NCBI GenBank assembly: GCA_020633795.1
Contig: JACKCX010000006.1
Location: forward strand, 50,959-114,958
Length of the DNA stretch: 64,000 nucleotides
Origin: Erysipelotrichaceae bacterium
Lineage (GTDB): Bacteria > Bacillota_I > Bacilli_A > RFN20 > CAG-826
Direction of reading: 5' to 3'
Numbering within the stretch: the stretch's first letter is position 1; each line of letters starts with the position of its first letter. The notes under the pieces are model-generated. The model made no database searches. It was given only the letters and a program-made list of their open reading frames with translations, and was not told the DNA's origin. A program made the translations under genes and the position numbers. Positions 45,640-56,297 of this stretch are shown one piece after another.

Positions 45640-46548
45640 ATGAAAGATTATATTGTTTTTTCTTTATCACAAAATAAAAAACTTGCCCGTGAAGTTGCGG
45701 AAAAGTTACATGCGGAAGTAGGACGTGTTTCTATTACTCGCTTTTCGGATGGAGAATTGATGGTTAAAGCCGCAAACAATGTTAAAAATAAAACCGCGAT
45801 TGTGATTGAATCAACGTTTAAACAAGCTCACGAAAGAATTTTTGAACTTCTTTTGCTTCTCGATTCGATTAATCGTTCAGGGGCTTCAAGTGTCCAATTA
45901 TTCATTCCTTATTTTGGCTATTCTCGTCAAGAAAGAGTGAGTTGGATAAACGAACCAGTCAGCTGTGAAGTGGTGAGCAAAGTAATTGAGACGGCTAAAT
46001 ATGATTCACTTGTCACATTTGATCTCCATCATCCCGACATCGAAAAGTTTTTTATTCGCCCGATTGTTAATGCCTCTACTAGCGATTTATTCGCTGAATA
46101 TTATTTAAACTACATTAAAGAACATAATATCGATATTAATGATGTTGTTATCGTCTCTCCAGATCACGGAGCTAATACCAGAGCCGATTATTTGATACAC
46201 CGCATTGGTGGCACAAAAGTCATTCTCGATAAAGTAAGACCTAAGCCAAATTTAGCTGAGCATCTGGTTATTGATGGAAAGCTAGTTAAAGATAAAGTTT
46301 GTATCATTATCGATGACATTATTGATACGGGCGGAACAATTATATCAGCCGCCAAATTGCTTTATGAAAATGGTGCTAAAAACGTTCTCGTTGGTGCCAC
46401 ACATGCCGTGTTTTCCACTAATTGCTTAACAGAATTCTGCAAAGCTCACATTTGCGATATTGTGGTCACGAATACCATTGAGCAGCGATCGATCAAGGGT
46501 GTCACCGTTCTTGACATTTGTCCATTAGTCATTGATCAAATTAAATAA
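45640..46548 (+). CDS. prs: Ribose-phosphate pyrophosphokinase (PRPP synthetase), divergent
   Basis: Makes PRPP from ribose-5-phosphate and ATP. The 302-residue protein has the N-terminal RFSDGEL, the tandem PRT-fold domains and the PRPP-binding IIIDDIIDTGGTI near residue 225. It differs from common Prs proteins: YSRQERVSW stands for the usual YARQDRK, DHGANTRAD for DVGGVTRA, and KVRPKPN for the flexible KRRPKPN loop. It may be a diverged lineage version or a paralogue. No ribosome binding site precedes its ATG, three bases after the upstream stop, so translation may be coupled. Confidence 0.85.
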   Translation: MKDYIVFSLSQNKKLAREVAEKLHAEVGRVSITRFSDGELMVKAANNVKNKTAIVIESTFKQAHERIFELLLLLDSINRSGASSVQLFIPYFGYSRQERVSWINEPVSCEVVSKVIETAKYDSLVTFDLHHPDIEKFFIRPIVNASTSDLFAEYYLNYIKEHNIDINDVVIVSPDHGANTRADYLIHRIGGTKVILDKVRPKPNLAEHLVIDGKLVKDKVCIIIDDIIDTGGTIISAAKLLYENGAKNVLVGATHAVFSTNCLTEFCKAHICDIVVTNTIEQRSIKGVTVLDICPLVIDQIK

Positions 46549-46552
46549 AACT

Positions 46553-46594
46553 AAGAGTGTTGTCCTTGCCTAACCACTCATAAAAACAAGGAGG
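46553..46594 (+). promoter_or_regulatory. preQ1-I riboswitch of queT
   Basis: GAGTG (46555-46559) pairs with CACTC (46575-46579) to form P1. The loop contains CCTTG (46564-46568), which pairs perfectly with CAAGG (46587-46591) after an A-rich linker ATAAAAA. This H-type pseudoknot with CTAAC before the 3' strand and an A-rich tail matches the preQ1 class I aptamer. The pseudoknot partner lies within the Shine-Dalgarno AAGGAGG (46588-46594), so binding of preQ1 should block translation of queT. Confidence 0.88.
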
Positions 46595-46602
46595 AAATTA
46601 TT

Positions 46603-47106
46603 TTGAAAATTTCAGTTAAAGATATGGCTTATAACGGCATCATTGCCGCCCTATATGTCGTTTTGACATTAATAACCTACCAATTCTCATATGGTCCTAT
46701 TCAATTTCGGGTTGCCGAAATTCTCGTTCTTCTCTGCTTTTTCCGTAAAGATTATATTATTGGACTAACGACCGGCACTTTGATTGCCAATCTTTTTTCC
46801 TCGGTTTCGATATTCGATATTTTATTTGGAACAGTAGCGACAATTATCGCTTGCTTGTTAGTGGCTTATTCTAAAATTCTTCTTCTCTCACTCATTTATC
46901 CTGTCGTGGTTAATGGTGTTTTAATTGGACTCTTGCTTTTTGTGTTTGTCGATTCATCCGTTTCTTTTTGGTTTTACGCAGGAACTGTCGCTCTCGGTGA
47001 GTTGGCCGTGATGATCGCCGGATACATTCTTTTTATGATATTAAAAAGACAGAAGATGTTTTTAAAACTCATTCGCGCAAATCAGAATGTTGCTTTTAAA
47101 CTATGA
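46603..47106 (+). CDS. queT: QueT, substrate-binding membrane subunit of a queuosine-precursor ECF transporter
   Basis: A 167-residue integral membrane S-component (QueT family) with about five helices and the typical FSYGPIQFRVAEILVLLCFF segment. It would bind a queuosine precursor and work with shared ECF energising subunits, which are not in the window. Translation starts at TTG 46603, eight bases after AAGGAGG, and the preQ1-I riboswitch directly upstream supports the substrate. tgt, queA and queH follow. Confidence 0.9.
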   Translation: MKISVKDMAYNGIIAALYVVLTLITYQFSYGPIQFRVAEILVLLCFFRKDYIIGLTTGTLIANLFSSVSIFDILFGTVATIIACLLVAYSKILLLSLIYPVVVNGVLIGLLLFVFVDSSVSFWFYAGTVALGELAVMIAGYILFMILKRQKMFLKLIRANQNVAFKL

Positions 47107-47119
47107 TATTGTTTAAAAT
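47090..47119 (+). promoter_or_regulatory. Promoter of tgt
   Basis: TTGCTT (47090-47095) and TAAAAT (47114-47119) with an 18-base spacer; the -35 lies inside the end of queT. The tgt ATG at 47131 is 11 bases beyond the -10, and there is no ribosome binding site before it. Confidence 0.5.
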
Positions 47120-47121
47120 AG

Positions 47122-48254
<1,133 letters not shown>

Positions 48255-48255
<1 letters not shown>

Positions 48256-49289
48256 TGGATATCAATTTATTTGATTTTGCTTTGCCAGAAGAATTGATTG
48301 CTCAGAAGCCTGTGGAACAACGCGATCATTCTCGTCTTTTAGCTATTGACTATGGTCACAAGACTTATGAAGACAAAAACTTTTATGATATTCTCAATTA
48401 TTTGAAAAAAGGTGATGTTCTCGTCCGAAACAATACGAAAGTTATTCCCGCTCGATTATTGGGAATTAAAGAGAAGACAGGGGCCCATTGTGAATTGCTT
48501 TTGCTTAAGCAAATTCAAGGAGATAATTGGGAGTGTTTGTGTCGTCCCGCTAAATCACTAAAAGTTGGTTCAAGAGTGGATTTTGGCGATGGAACATTGA
48601 TCGCGGAATGCCTTGAAGAAAAAGAAGAAGGAATTCGCATTTTTAAATTTATTTACCAAGGTATTTTTCTAGAAGTGCTTGATCAATTGGGCAAAATGCC
48701 ACTTCCACCTTATATTAAAAGACAACTATGCAGCAATGATCGCTACCAAACGGTATATGCCAAATTCGAGGGAAGCGCCGCCGCTCCAACCGCGGGATTT
48801 CATTTTACGGATGAAATATTTCAAAAAATTCATGAGAAGGGTATTGAAGTTATCGATATCACTCTTCATATCGGATTAGGAACTTTTCGACCCGTCAAAG
48901 TTAACGATACGAAAGATCATATTATGCATAGCGAGATCTATGAAATAAGTGAAGAATCGGCTCAGCTATTAAATAAAGCCAAGCAAGAGAATCGTCGTAT
49001 CATCGCCATTGGTACAACGAGTGTTAGAACTTTAGAAGCTAATTATACAAAATACGGTATGTTTAAACCTACAAAAGAGGCAACAAATATTTTTATTCAG
49101 CCGGGTTATGAATTTAAAGTCGTTAAAGGATTGATCACTAATTTTCATCTTCCTAAGTCAACATTAATAATGCTAGTTTCTGCTTTTATGGATCGCGAGT
49201 TTACATTAGAAATATATCGTCACGCCGTAGATGCCTGTTATCGTTTCTTCTCGTTTGGAGATGCCATGTTTATTTATGGAAAAGAATAA
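48255..49289 (+). CDS. queA: SAM:tRNA ribosyltransferase-isomerase
   Basis: Adds the epoxycyclopentanediol ring from SAM to preQ1 in tRNA. The 344-residue protein starts with the characteristic [17 protein letters not shown] and contains [11 protein letters not shown] and [12 protein letters not shown]. It is directly coupled to tgt and overlaps the start of queH, so tgt-queA-queH is one unit. Confidence 0.97.
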
Positions 49290-49911
49290 GAATTATCAAA
49301 AAATATTTAAAAATACGGTTATGATGATTGAAAAAAAGCATAAACCAACTCTTTTGTTGCACGTCTGCTGCGGGCCTTGCTTTACGATTCCTTTTGAAGA
49401 GTTAAAAGACTATTTCGATATTACAGTCATGTTTAACAATTCCAATATTTATCCTCAGGAAGAACACGATCGGCGTCTCGAAGAATTAAAACGCTATATC
49501 AGCGAAGTTTGTCCAGGGATTAAAATCATTGAGACTCCTTATGATAATTTAACCTATAATCAAGATTTGATTCCCTACGCTGATCAAGCTGAAGGTCATG
49601 AAAGATGTCGCGTTTGTTTTCGTAAAAGACTCTCCTATGGTTTTGATTATGCTGAGCAACATGGCTTTGATTATTACGGAACGGTTATGACAATTTCGCG
49701 ATATAAAAATGCTCAAGATCTCAATTCTATCGGCGAGGAATTAGCTCAGAATCACCCTCATACAAAATGGCTTTATGCTGACTTTAAAAAAGACAATGGT
49801 TACGAAAAATCTCTGCTCTTAATCAAAGAACATCAGATGTATTTCCAAGAGTATTGTGGTTGTCTTTTCTCTTACCAAAAATATTTAGAAAAGAAAGCCA
49901 AAAATAATTGA
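49276..49911 (+). CDS. queH: Epoxyqueuosine reductase QueH
   Basis: Reduces epoxyqueuosine to queuosine, replacing QueG in organisms that lack it. The 211-residue protein has the DUF208 cysteine pairs HVCCGPC near the N-terminus and [11 protein letters not shown], thought to bind an iron-sulfur cluster and iron, and a C-terminal YCGCLFS. The start is uncertain: ATG 49276 is used, with ATG 49321 as an alternative closer to the family's normal start. Either overlaps or abuts the queA end. Confidence 0.9.
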   Translation: MEKNKNYQKIFKNTVMMIEKKHKPTLLLHVCCGPCFTIPFEELKDYFDITVMFNNSNIYPQEEHDRRLEELKRYISEVCPGIKIIETPYDNLTYNQDLIPYADQAEGHERCRVCFRKRLSYGFDYAEQHGFDYYGTVMTISRYKNAQDLNSIGEELAQNHPHTKWLYADFKKDNGYEKSLLLIKEHQMYFQEYCGCLFSYQKYLEKKAKNN

Positions 49912-49945
49912 AAAATTGAAAAAATAGATCACAAAAATCGGGTAT

Positions 49946-49973
49946 TTATCATTCGAAAAGTGATAATTTTTTT
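49946..49973 (+). terminator. Intrinsic terminator after queH
   Basis: TTATCATT and AGTGATAA pair over eight positions (one G-U) with a CGAAA loop, followed by seven T. It separates the queuosine unit from the ribosomal operon. Confidence 0.8.
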
Positions 49974-50052
49974 GATTTTTGACAATTTTTTGAATGTTTT
50001 AATGACATTTTTAGGAATAGAAAAAATCGTTTTCTTAATTTATTAAAAGATA

Positions 50053-50082
50053 TTGACACGCTCGCATACATAGGAGTATCAT
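50053..50082 (+). promoter_or_regulatory. Promoter of the S10 operon
   Basis: A perfect -35 TTGACA (50053-50058), an 18-base spacer and TATCAT (50077-50082). It would start transcription near 50089 and is the best -35/-10 pair in the window, as expected for a ribosomal operon. No gene occupies 49974-50217. Confidence 0.75.
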
Positions 50083-50088
50083 TTGAAA

Positions 50089-50217
50089 GGTTGACTGCTC
50101 GCGTTGATGTGCGAGGTTGCTGATACACCCACAGGCGTTGTCATGAAGGTGGTATCAGGTAATTCGTACAGAGAGAGTAAAAGTCATAGCCTGAAAAGTG
50201 ATATAGGAGGAAATTTC
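50089..50217 (+). promoter_or_regulatory. Structured 5' leader of the S10 operon
   Basis: The roughly 130-base leader can form a hairpin in which TGATAC plus CCAC (from 50122) pair with GTGGTATCA (50151-50159) with a two-base bulge. A second short helix can form from GCTCGCG and TGTGCGAG-like bases near 50098-50116. S10 operons of other bacteria have leaders that bind L4 for autoregulation. I infer a similar role, but I see no direct match to a described motif. Confidence 0.45.
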
Positions 50218-50529
50218 ATGGCAAAAGTTACCAAGATCAGGGTTCGCTTAAAAGCTTACGATCACGCTAATCTCGATGTGAGTGCTAGCAAGATTGTTGA
50301 AGCGGCGAAAAACACTGGGGCGACTGTTGTGGGTCCCATTCCGCTCCCAACGGAAAAACAAGTTTACACGATTTTGCGAGCTGTTCATAAGTACAAGGAT
50401 TCTCGTGAACAATTCGAAATCAGAACACACAAACGTATTATCGATATTACAAATCCCAAGAAAGAAACAATCGATGCATTAAAAAATCTCGATTTACCAT
50501 CTGGAGTTGATATCGAAATCAAATTATAA
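50218..50529 (+). CDS. rpsJ: 30S ribosomal protein S10
   Basis: The first gene of the operon, 103 residues, with the conserved [11 protein letters not shown] start and [10 protein letters not shown]. The ATG at 50218 follows AGGAGG. A longer in-frame reading from 50104 runs through the leader RNA and is rejected. S10 also acts as NusE in transcription antitermination. Confidence 0.97.
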   Translation: MAKVTKIRVRLKAYDHANLDVSASKIVEAAKNTGATVVGPIPLPTEKQVYTILRAVHKYKDSREQFEIRTHKRIIDITNPKKETIDALKNLDLPSGVDIEIKL

Positions 50530-50543
50530 GGAGGTAAGACAAA

Positions 50544-51287
50544 ATGAAAGCTATTTTAGGTCGTAAAATGGGCATGACAGAAGTCTTCGCTGAAGACGGA
50601 ACCATGTATCCCGTTACCGTCGTTGAAGTCTTACCAAACATTGTCACTCAAGTCAAAACTCTTGAGAAAGATGGTTATGCCGCTGTGCAAATTGGCTATG
50701 AAGAGAAAAAAGCTTCCCGCGCCAATAAATGCGAATTAGGCATTGCCAAAAAAGCCGAAACTGTTCCCCATCAAGTCTCTGCCGAATTAAAAGGCGACGA
50801 AATGAATGGTTACAAAGTCGGCGATGCCATCTCTGTTGATCTGTTCAAAAAAGGTGATGTCGTGGATGTCATCGGAACAGGCAAAGGTCATGGTTTCTCA
50901 GGTACAGTCAAACGTTGGAATGCCATCATTGGTCCAAAAGGTCATGGTTCTGGTTATCACAGAGGCCAAGGCTCCTTCGCTAATAATGGTCGTTACAATC
51001 ATGGTGTCATGCCTGGTAAACACATGTCTGGACATTATGGCAACGAATCTGTCACATTGTTGAATTTATATGTCGTGGATGTGAATGCCGAAAAGAATTA
51101 CATCTTAATTAAAGGTGGAATTCCTGGTGCAAAGAAATCCATCGTCACCATTCGCAGTGCGGTTAAGGTCGTTAAAAATCCTCGAGCAATCAAAGATTTA
51201 ATCGATCGTACACCTGCCGAGGTTGCTCCAGTCGAAGAAGCTCCTGTTGAAGAAGCTCCTGTCGCTGAAGAAGCCAAAGCTGAATAA
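50544..51287 (+). CDS. rplC: 50S ribosomal protein L3 with acidic tail
   Basis: A 247-residue L3 that binds the 3' end of 23S rRNA early in 50S assembly. MKAILGRKMGMTEVF and KGHGFSGTVKRW are conserved. L3 normally ends near residue 210-220; this one adds about 25 residues made of repeated VEEAP units ending EEAKAE. AGGAGG lies before the ATG. Confidence 0.97.
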   Translation: MKAILGRKMGMTEVFAEDGTMYPVTVVEVLPNIVTQVKTLEKDGYAAVQIGYEEKKASRANKCELGIAKKAETVPHQVSAELKGDEMNGYKVGDAISVDLFKKGDVVDVIGTGKGHGFSGTVKRWNAIIGPKGHGSGYHRGQGSFANNGRYNHGVMPGKHMSGHYGNESVTLLNLYVVDVNAEKNYILIKGGIPGAKKSIVTIRSAVKVVKNPRAIKDLIDRTPAEVAPVEEAPVEEAPVAEEAKAE

Positions 51288-51308
51288 GAACGGAAGGAGA
51301 ACTAGAAA

Positions 51309-51947
51309 ATGGCAGAAAAGAAATCAATTAGCGTCAAAGTCTATGATATGACAGGCGCCGAAGTTTCCAAAATTGCGTTAGATGCTAGCGTCTTCGGAAT
51401 CGAACCACACCAACAAGCGTTATTCGATGCCGTTCAAGTCGATCAAGCAAATTCTCGTCAAGCAACCGCTAAGACTAAAGTGAGACACGAAGTCAGCGGT
51501 GGTGGTAAAAAACCATGGAGACAAAAAGGAACTGGCCGAGCTCGTGCTGGTTCAAGTCGCTCCCCAATTTGGGTCGGTGGCGGTACGGTCTTCGGACCAG
51601 TGGGAAATCAAAACTATAAGATTTCTCAAAACAAAAAAGAACACAGCTTAGCCCTTAAGAGTGCTCTCTCATTAAAAGTGAAAGACGGCTTAATGGTGGT
51701 TGATGATATCAAATTTAAGGATCCTAAAACGAAAGCCTTCGTCGCATTCCTTGATGCGTTGAAAGTTGAATCAAAAGTTCTTGTGGTCGTTAAATCCATT
51801 GATCTCGATATCTTCCAAGCATCCCGCAACGTGGGATATGCACGAGTTGTGACTGCGGACAATGTCAGCGTGACCGATTTGTTAAATGTTAACTATTTAG
51901 TCATGAGCAAAGACGCAGTGAAAGAAGTAGAGGAGGCATTAAAGTAA
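51309..51947 (+). CDS. rplD: 50S ribosomal protein L4
   Basis: A 212-residue L4, which lines the exit tunnel and in several bacteria represses the S10 operon. The tunnel-loop sequence KPWRQKGTGRARAGSSRSP is conserved near residue 63. GGAGA precedes the ATG, and rplW begins directly after its stop. Confidence 0.97.
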   Translation: MAEKKSISVKVYDMTGAEVSKIALDASVFGIEPHQQALFDAVQVDQANSRQATAKTKVRHEVSGGGKKPWRQKGTGRARAGSSRSPIWVGGGTVFGPVGNQNYKISQNKKEHSLALKSALSLKVKDGLMVVDDIKFKDPKTKAFVAFLDALKVESKVLVVVKSIDLDIFQASRNVGYARVVTADNVSVTDLLNVNYLVMSKDAVKEVEEALK

Positions 51948-51948
51948 T

Positions 51949-52293
51949 ATGGCAGCCAAAAAGAAAGCCGGAGCTCAAGCTTCCGCAAACTTCCCAAAAG
52001 CCACTGAAAAAGACTTTGCCGTCATTCTCAAACCTGTTGTGACAGAAAAGAGTATGGCCTTGATGCAAGATCAAAACAAAGTCACAGTCAAAGTCCTTGC
52101 CTCGGCCAACAAGACCGACATCAAACTAGCCTTCCAAAGACTATTTAAAGTTAAAGTAGTCGATGTCAAAGTTAGCAACGTGAGAAGCAAGACAACAACT
52201 AGAGGAACCCGCTATACCGGAGCTATCTCTGGTTATAAGAAGGCCGTGGTCACTATCGCTGAAGGCGAAGCCCTCGACCTCTTCAAGGAATAA
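51949..52293 (+). CDS. rplW: 50S ribosomal protein L23
   Basis: A 114-residue L23, a docking site for trigger factor and SRP at the tunnel exit. Conserved PVVTEKSMALM near residue 29 and the KSKT/TRGTRYTG loop are present. About 18 extra N-terminal residues (KKKAGAQASANFPKATE) are Lys/Ala-rich. AGAGGAGG lies in the end of rplD. Confidence 0.96.
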   Translation: MAAKKKAGAQASANFPKATEKDFAVILKPVVTEKSMALMQDQNKVTVKVLASANKTDIKLAFQRLFKVKVVDVKVSNVRSKTTTRGTRYTGAISGYKKAVVTIAEGEALDLFKE

Positions 52294-52328
52294 CTAAAAG
52301 TTAGTTCCAAATTATAGGAGGAAGACAA

Positions 52329-53162
52329 ATGTCTATTAGAACTTACAAACCTACGAGCGCAAGCCGTAGAAACATGACAAACTCGACATTTGGTGACATC
52401 ACAACAAAAACTCCTGAGAAAAGTTTATTAGTTACATTATCCAAGTCTGGAGGCCGAAATAATCAAGGTGTGATTACTTGCCGCCACATTGGTGGAGGTC
52501 ATAAACGCAAATACCGCGTGATTGACTTCAAACGTAATAAAGACAACATCCCAGCGGTTGTGAAAACCATCGAGTATGATCCAAACCGCAATGCAAATAT
52601 CTGTTTAATCGCCTATCTTGATGGTGAAAAACGATATATTCTTGCACCAAAAGATATCAAGATTGGCTACAAAGTCATCTCTGGCGAAGCCGTTGATATC
52701 ATGCCTGGTAATGCAATGTGCCTCAAGAATATTCCTGAAGGTACATTCGTTCATAACGTCGAGCTCGAACCCGGAAAAGGCGGACAACTATGTCGCGCGG
52801 CTGGCGTCTCAGCTCAGGTCCTTGGTTCAGAAGGAAAGTACGTTATGCTTCGTCTCGCTTCTGGTGAGATGAGAAAAGTCCTCAATAACTGCCGCGCCAC
52901 GGTTGGCTCAGTCGGTAATGAAGATTGGAACCTCATCAATAACGGCAAAGCCGGTAAGACCAGATGGCTGGGCGTTCGACCCACAGTGAGAGGTTCAGCG
53001 ATGAACCCATGTGATCACCCCCATGGTGGTGGTGAAGGCAAGTGTCCTGTTGGTCGTGATGCGCCACGTACCCCGTGGGGCAAACGCGCTCTGGGCGTGA
53101 AGACTAGAGATGCGAAAAAATCATCCGGCAAATTAATTGTCCGTCGCCGGAATGGTAAGTAA
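52329..53162 (+). CDS. rplB: 50S ribosomal protein L2
   Basis: A 277-residue L2, required for peptidyl transfer and subunit joining. The N-terminal [11 protein letters not shown], and the C-terminal [17 protein letters not shown] with the histidine important for the peptidyl transferase centre, are conserved. AGGAGG precedes the ATG. Confidence 0.98.
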   Translation: MSIRTYKPTSASRRNMTNSTFGDITTKTPEKSLLVTLSKSGGRNNQGVITCRHIGGGHKRKYRVIDFKRNKDNIPAVVKTIEYDPNRNANICLIAYLDGEKRYILAPKDIKIGYKVISGEAVDIMPGNAMCLKNIPEGTFVHNVELEPGKGGQLCRAAGVSAQVLGSEGKYVMLRLASGEMRKVLNNCRATVGSVGNEDWNLINNGKAGKTRWLGVRPTVRGSAMNPCDHPHGGGEGKCPVGRDAPRTPWGKRALGVKTRDAKKSSGKLIVRRRNGK

Positions 53163-53177
53163 AGGAGGAAATGAATT

Positions 53178-53537
53178 ATGGCAAGAAGTTTGAAAAAAGG
53201 TGCCTTCGTCGATGAATCATTGATGAAAAAAGTCGAAAGATTAAACGCCGCGAACAAAAAAGAAATCATTAAAACATGGTCTCGTCGCTCTACTATTTAT
53301 CCATCATTTGTTGGCCTTACCTTTGCAGTTTATAACGGTAAAGAACACATCTCTGTTTATATTACAGAAGATATGGTCGGACATAAACTTGGTGAATTCT
53401 CTCCTACGAGAAAGTTTACTGGTCACGGCAATGGTGGATCTTCGGATAAGTCAGCCTCAGTTGGCTCCGCTGTTCGTAGCGCCGCTCCCGCTGCCGCTCC
53501 CGCCGCTGCGCCTGCTGCAGGCACAGAGAATAAATAG
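53178..53537 (+). CDS. rpsS: 30S ribosomal protein S19 with Ala/Pro tail
   Basis: A 119-residue S19 of the small-subunit head. [13 protein letters not shown] and [13 protein letters not shown] are conserved. After the normal end near residue 90 there is a tail of repeated AAP units (positions about 100-115) ending in GTENK. AGGAGG precedes the ATG. Confidence 0.97.
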   Translation: MARSLKKGAFVDESLMKKVERLNAANKKEIIKTWSRRSTIYPSFVGLTFAVYNGKEHISVYITEDMVGHKLGEFSPTRKFTGHGNGGSSDKSASVGSAVRSAAPAAAPAAAPAAGTENK

Positions 53538-53548
53538 GAGGTATGAGT

Positions 53549-54079
53549 ATGGCAGAAGAAAAGAAAGTCGCTTCTAAGAAGGCCTCCACTAAAAAAGTGG
53601 TCGCTCCTGTCGAAGAAGTCAAAACCCCAGAAGTAGCAGAAGTTAAAGCTGATGCTCCTAAAGGTAAAAAATCCACTCCTAAAAAAGCTGTTGCGGAGAA
53701 AAAAGTCGAAGAAAAGAAAGCTGAAGCTCCGAAAAAACCAGCTCCAACGGAAGCGCACGCGATATCTAAAAATGTTCGCGTGACTCCACGTAAAGTTCGT
53801 CTTGTTATTGATCTCGTTCGTGGCAAAGATGTCAAAGTCGCTCTCGGAATCCTCGCTAACGTTAATCGTGCCGCCAGCCTTCCAGTGATTAAGACCATCA
53901 AATCCGCCGCGGCTAACGCCACCAATAACTTCGGGATGGATGAAGACCGTTTATACGTCTCTGAAATCTATGCTTGCGATGGCTTACGAATGAAAAGATT
54001 CTTACCGAGAGCCAAAGGTTCGGCTTCCGGTTTAGTAAAAAGAAGCTCCCACATCACTGTGGTAGTGAAAATGAGATAG
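53549..54079 (+). CDS. rplV: 50S ribosomal protein L22 with long N-terminal extension
   Basis: L22 lines the exit tunnel. The conserved part (NVRVTPRKVRLVIDLVRG to SHITVVVKMR) begins near residue 70. Before it lie about 65 residues rich in Lys, Ala, Glu and Pro, with repeated KK and VEE groups, unlike the short start of normal L22. I choose ATG 53549, seven bases after AGGAGG; ATG 53543 is too close to that site. Total 176 residues against the usual 110. Confidence 0.95.
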   Translation: MAEEKKVASKKASTKKVVAPVEEVKTPEVAEVKADAPKGKKSTPKKAVAEKKVEEKKAEAPKKPAPTEAHAISKNVRVTPRKVRLVIDLVRGKDVKVALGILANVNRAASLPVIKTIKSAAANATNNFGMDEDRLYVSEIYACDGLRMKRFLPRAKGSASGLVKRSSHITVVVKMR

Positions 54080-54090
54080 GAGGAAAGACA

Positions 54091-54771
54091 ATGGGTCAAA
54101 AAGTTAGTCCAATTGGAATGAGAATTGGCGTCAACAAGAATTGGAATTCGCGTTGGTATGCCGATGATCAAGAATACCATGTGTTCCTCAATCAAGATAT
54201 TAAAGTCCGTCAATATCTTGAAAAGAGTCTCAAAGATGCGATGCTCTCGCATGTTGAAATTGAAAGAACCAAAACTGATAAAGGCTTTAAGGTCGTCGTG
54301 ATGATTTTCGTCGCTCGTCCTGGTGTCGTCATCGGTCAAGACGGAAAGAACATCAACAAAATTAAAGAAGATTTAAGCAAACTCCTCGTTGGTAGTGAAG
54401 TGCGTGTCGATGTCGTCGAAGTGAAGAACCCTGATCTCGATGCTCGCATCGTCGCTTGCTCAATCGCCAAACAAATCGAAGAAAGAGCCTCTTTCAGAAC
54501 CGCCCAAAAGAAGGCCATTCAAAGAGTCCGTAAAGCGGGCGCCAAAGGCTGCCGTACTTTACTCTCTGGTCGTTTAGGGGGCGCGGATATCGCCCGTAGC
54601 GAAGGTTACAAAGAAGGAATTATCCCTCTTCATACCTTACGCAGTGACATTGACTACGCTGTCGCTGAAGCTGCCACTCAATATGGTCGCTTAGGTGTCA
54701 AAGTATGGATTTGTCGTGGAGAAATTCGTCCTGAACTTCAAAAGAAATCTTCTGAAGAGAAAGGAGAATAA
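54091..54771 (+). CDS. rpsC: 30S ribosomal protein S3
   Basis: A 226-residue S3 at the mRNA entry, with [13 protein letters not shown] at the start and the KH-domain motif [17 protein letters not shown] 54091 follows AGGAGG; the longer reading from 53974 merely runs back through rplV. Confidence 0.97.
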   Translation: MGQKVSPIGMRIGVNKNWNSRWYADDQEYHVFLNQDIKVRQYLEKSLKDAMLSHVEIERTKTDKGFKVVVMIFVARPGVVIGQDGKNINKIKEDLSKLLVGSEVRVDVVEVKNPDLDARIVACSIAKQIEERASFRTAQKKAIQRVRKAGAKGCRTLLSGRLGGADIARSEGYKEGIIPLHTLRSDIDYAVAEAATQYGRLGVKVWICRGEIRPELQKKSSEEKGE

Positions 54772-54773
54772 TC

Positions 54774-55187
54774 ATGTTACAACCAAAAAGAGTCAAGTAT
54801 CGTCGTCCTCATATCATTCGCTATGAAGGCAAAGCGACATCTTGTTTGACCGTCGCCTTTGGTGAATATGGTCTCGAAGCTCTCGAAGGAGCTTGGATTA
54901 CCACCCGCCAGATTGAATCAGCGCGTGTCGTCTTAGCTCGATATACCAAACGTGGTGGACAGATTTGGATTCGAATCTTCCCCCAATTAGCTAAAACCAA
55001 GAAACCAGCCGAAGTTCGTATGGGTTCTGGTAAAGGTAACCCAGAAGACTGGGTCGCCGTTGTAAAAAAAGGAACCGTTATGTTTGAGATGGCGGGATGC
55101 AATGCGGAAGATATGCAAGAAGCTCTTCGCCTTGCCGCCTATAAACTCCCGATCAAATGTAAAGTGGTCAAGAAAGGTGAGGAATAA
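54774..55187 (+). CDS. rplP: 50S ribosomal protein L16
   Basis: A 137-residue L16, which contacts tRNA at the A and P sites. [13 protein letters not shown] at the start and [19 protein letters not shown] are conserved. AAAGGAG precedes the ATG two bases after rpsC. Confidence 0.97.
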   Translation: MLQPKRVKYRRPHIIRYEGKATSCLTVAFGEYGLEALEGAWITTRQIESARVVLARYTKRGGQIWIRIFPQLAKTKKPAEVRMGSGKGNPEDWVAVVKKGTVMFEMAGCNAEDMQEALRLAAYKLPIKCKVVKKGEE

Positions 55188-55190
55188 TTT

Positions 55191-55388
55191 ATGAAAATTA
55201 ATGAAGTACGTGAATTAACCACAAGCGAATTAAAAGAAAAATTATACTCGCTCAAAGAACAACTCTTCGAACTCCGCCGCAAAAAAGCGGTTGGTGCTCT
55301 CGAAAGAGGTGAAGAAGTTATCGGTGTTCGCAAAGACATCGCTCGCGTCAACATGGTTCTCCGCGAAAGAGAACTCCAAGGAAAATAA
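55191..55388 (+). CDS. rpmC: 50S ribosomal protein L29
   Basis: A 65-residue L29 near the exit tunnel, with the helical pair ELKEKLYSLKEQLFELRRKK and the C-terminal IARVNMVLRERE. It follows rplP by three bases and has GGTGAGG upstream. Confidence 0.96.
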   Translation: MKINEVRELTTSELKEKLYSLKEQLFELRRKKAVGALERGEEVIGVRKDIARVNMVLRERELQGK

Positions 55389-55402
55389 GGAGGTAATTGT
55401 CA

Positions 55403-55903
55403 ATGGAAAGAAATACACAAGTGAGACGTACCGTTCAGGGCGTCGTCATCAGCGATAAGAATGACAAGACAATTGTCGTCCTTGTTGAGACACACAAAAA
55501 ACATCCAATTTATGGAAAACGTGTGAAATACGGCAAGAAATATTATGCTCATGATGAGAATAATGATGCCAAAAATGGCGATACTGTTACTATCATGGAA
55601 ACCCGTCGTTTAAGTGCGACCAAACGTTTCCGTTTAGTCAGCATTGATAAAAAAGCTGAATTAACGGTGAAAGAAGCCGAAGCTGAATTAAAAGAAGAAA
55701 TTCTTGAAGCTGCCGTTTCTGAATCTGTTGAAGAAGTTAAACCTGTCGTCGAAGAAAAACCAGCTGAAGAAGCTGAACCAAAATCTCAAGTCGAAGAAGT
55801 CAAAGTAGAAGAAGAATCTATTGAGAAACCTGCGGCGAAGAAAGTTACGGTTAAGAAAACTTCGACTGCCAAAAAGCCTGCTGAGAAAAAGGAGGAAGAA
55901 TAA
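55403..55903 (+). CDS. rpsQ: 30S ribosomal protein S17 with long C-terminal extension
   Basis: S17 binds 16S rRNA early in assembly. The first 85 residues are ordinary S17 ([14 protein letters not shown] and [19 protein letters not shown]). The following 80 residues are rich in Glu, Lys, Val and Ala, with [15 protein letters not shown] repeats and a basic end ([13 protein letters not shown]). The total is 166 residues, about twice the normal length. ATG 55403 follows AAGGAGG. Confidence 0.95.
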   Translation: MERNTQVRRTVQGVVISDKNDKTIVVLVETHKKHPIYGKRVKYGKKYYAHDENNDAKNGDTVTIMETRRLSATKRFRLVSIDKKAELTVKEAEAELKEEILEAAVSESVEEVKPVVEEKPAEEAEPKSQVEEVKVEEESIEKPAAKKVTVKKTSTAKKPAEKKEEE

Positions 55904-55905
55904 GT

Positions 55906-56283
55906 ATGATCCAAAAGGAAACAAACCTCGTTGTTGCTGATAACAGTGGGGCTCGTTCTGTTCGTGCCTTCAACCTTTACGGCGGCAGCCATCGCAAATC
56001 AAGCAGCATCGGTGATGTGGTCTTGGCGGCGGTGAAAGACGCTGTTCCCAACAGCAAAGTAAAGAAAGGTGACGTCGTTAGATGTGTCATCGTTCGCACA
56101 AAAAAAGCCATTAATCGTCGCGATGGATCCACTATTTCCTTCGGAGATAATGCTGTCGTGATTATTACGGAAGAAAACGCACCCGTGGGCACACGTGTCT
56201 TTGGACCTGTTGCTCGTGAGTTACGTGAAACCGGTGTGGAAGGATTCATGAAAATTGTCTCCCTCGCTACCGAAGTGTTATAA
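55906..56283 (+). CDS. rplN: 50S ribosomal protein L14
   Basis: A 125-residue L14 at the subunit interface. Conserved [16 protein letters not shown] and the C-terminal [10 protein letters not shown] are present. AGGAGG stands within the end of rpsQ, two bases between genes. No extra tail. Confidence 0.97.
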   Translation: MIQKETNLVVADNSGARSVRAFNLYGGSHRKSSSIGDVVLAAVKDAVPNSKVKKGDVVRCVIVRTKKAINRRDGSTISFGDNAVVIITEENAPVGTRVFGPVARELRETGVEGFMKIVSLATEVL

Positions 56284-56297
56284 GGAGGTTAACCACT

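Noticed and set aside
50104..50217. A longer S10 protein starting at 50104.
   Set aside because: The extra part runs through the structured leader and an AGGAGG site stands directly before ATG 50218, where the S10 family begins.
53416..53925. A long open frame on the minus strand opposite rpsS/rplV.
   Set aside because: It mirrors the Lys/Ala/Glu repeats of the tail regions; no ribosome binding site or family resemblance.
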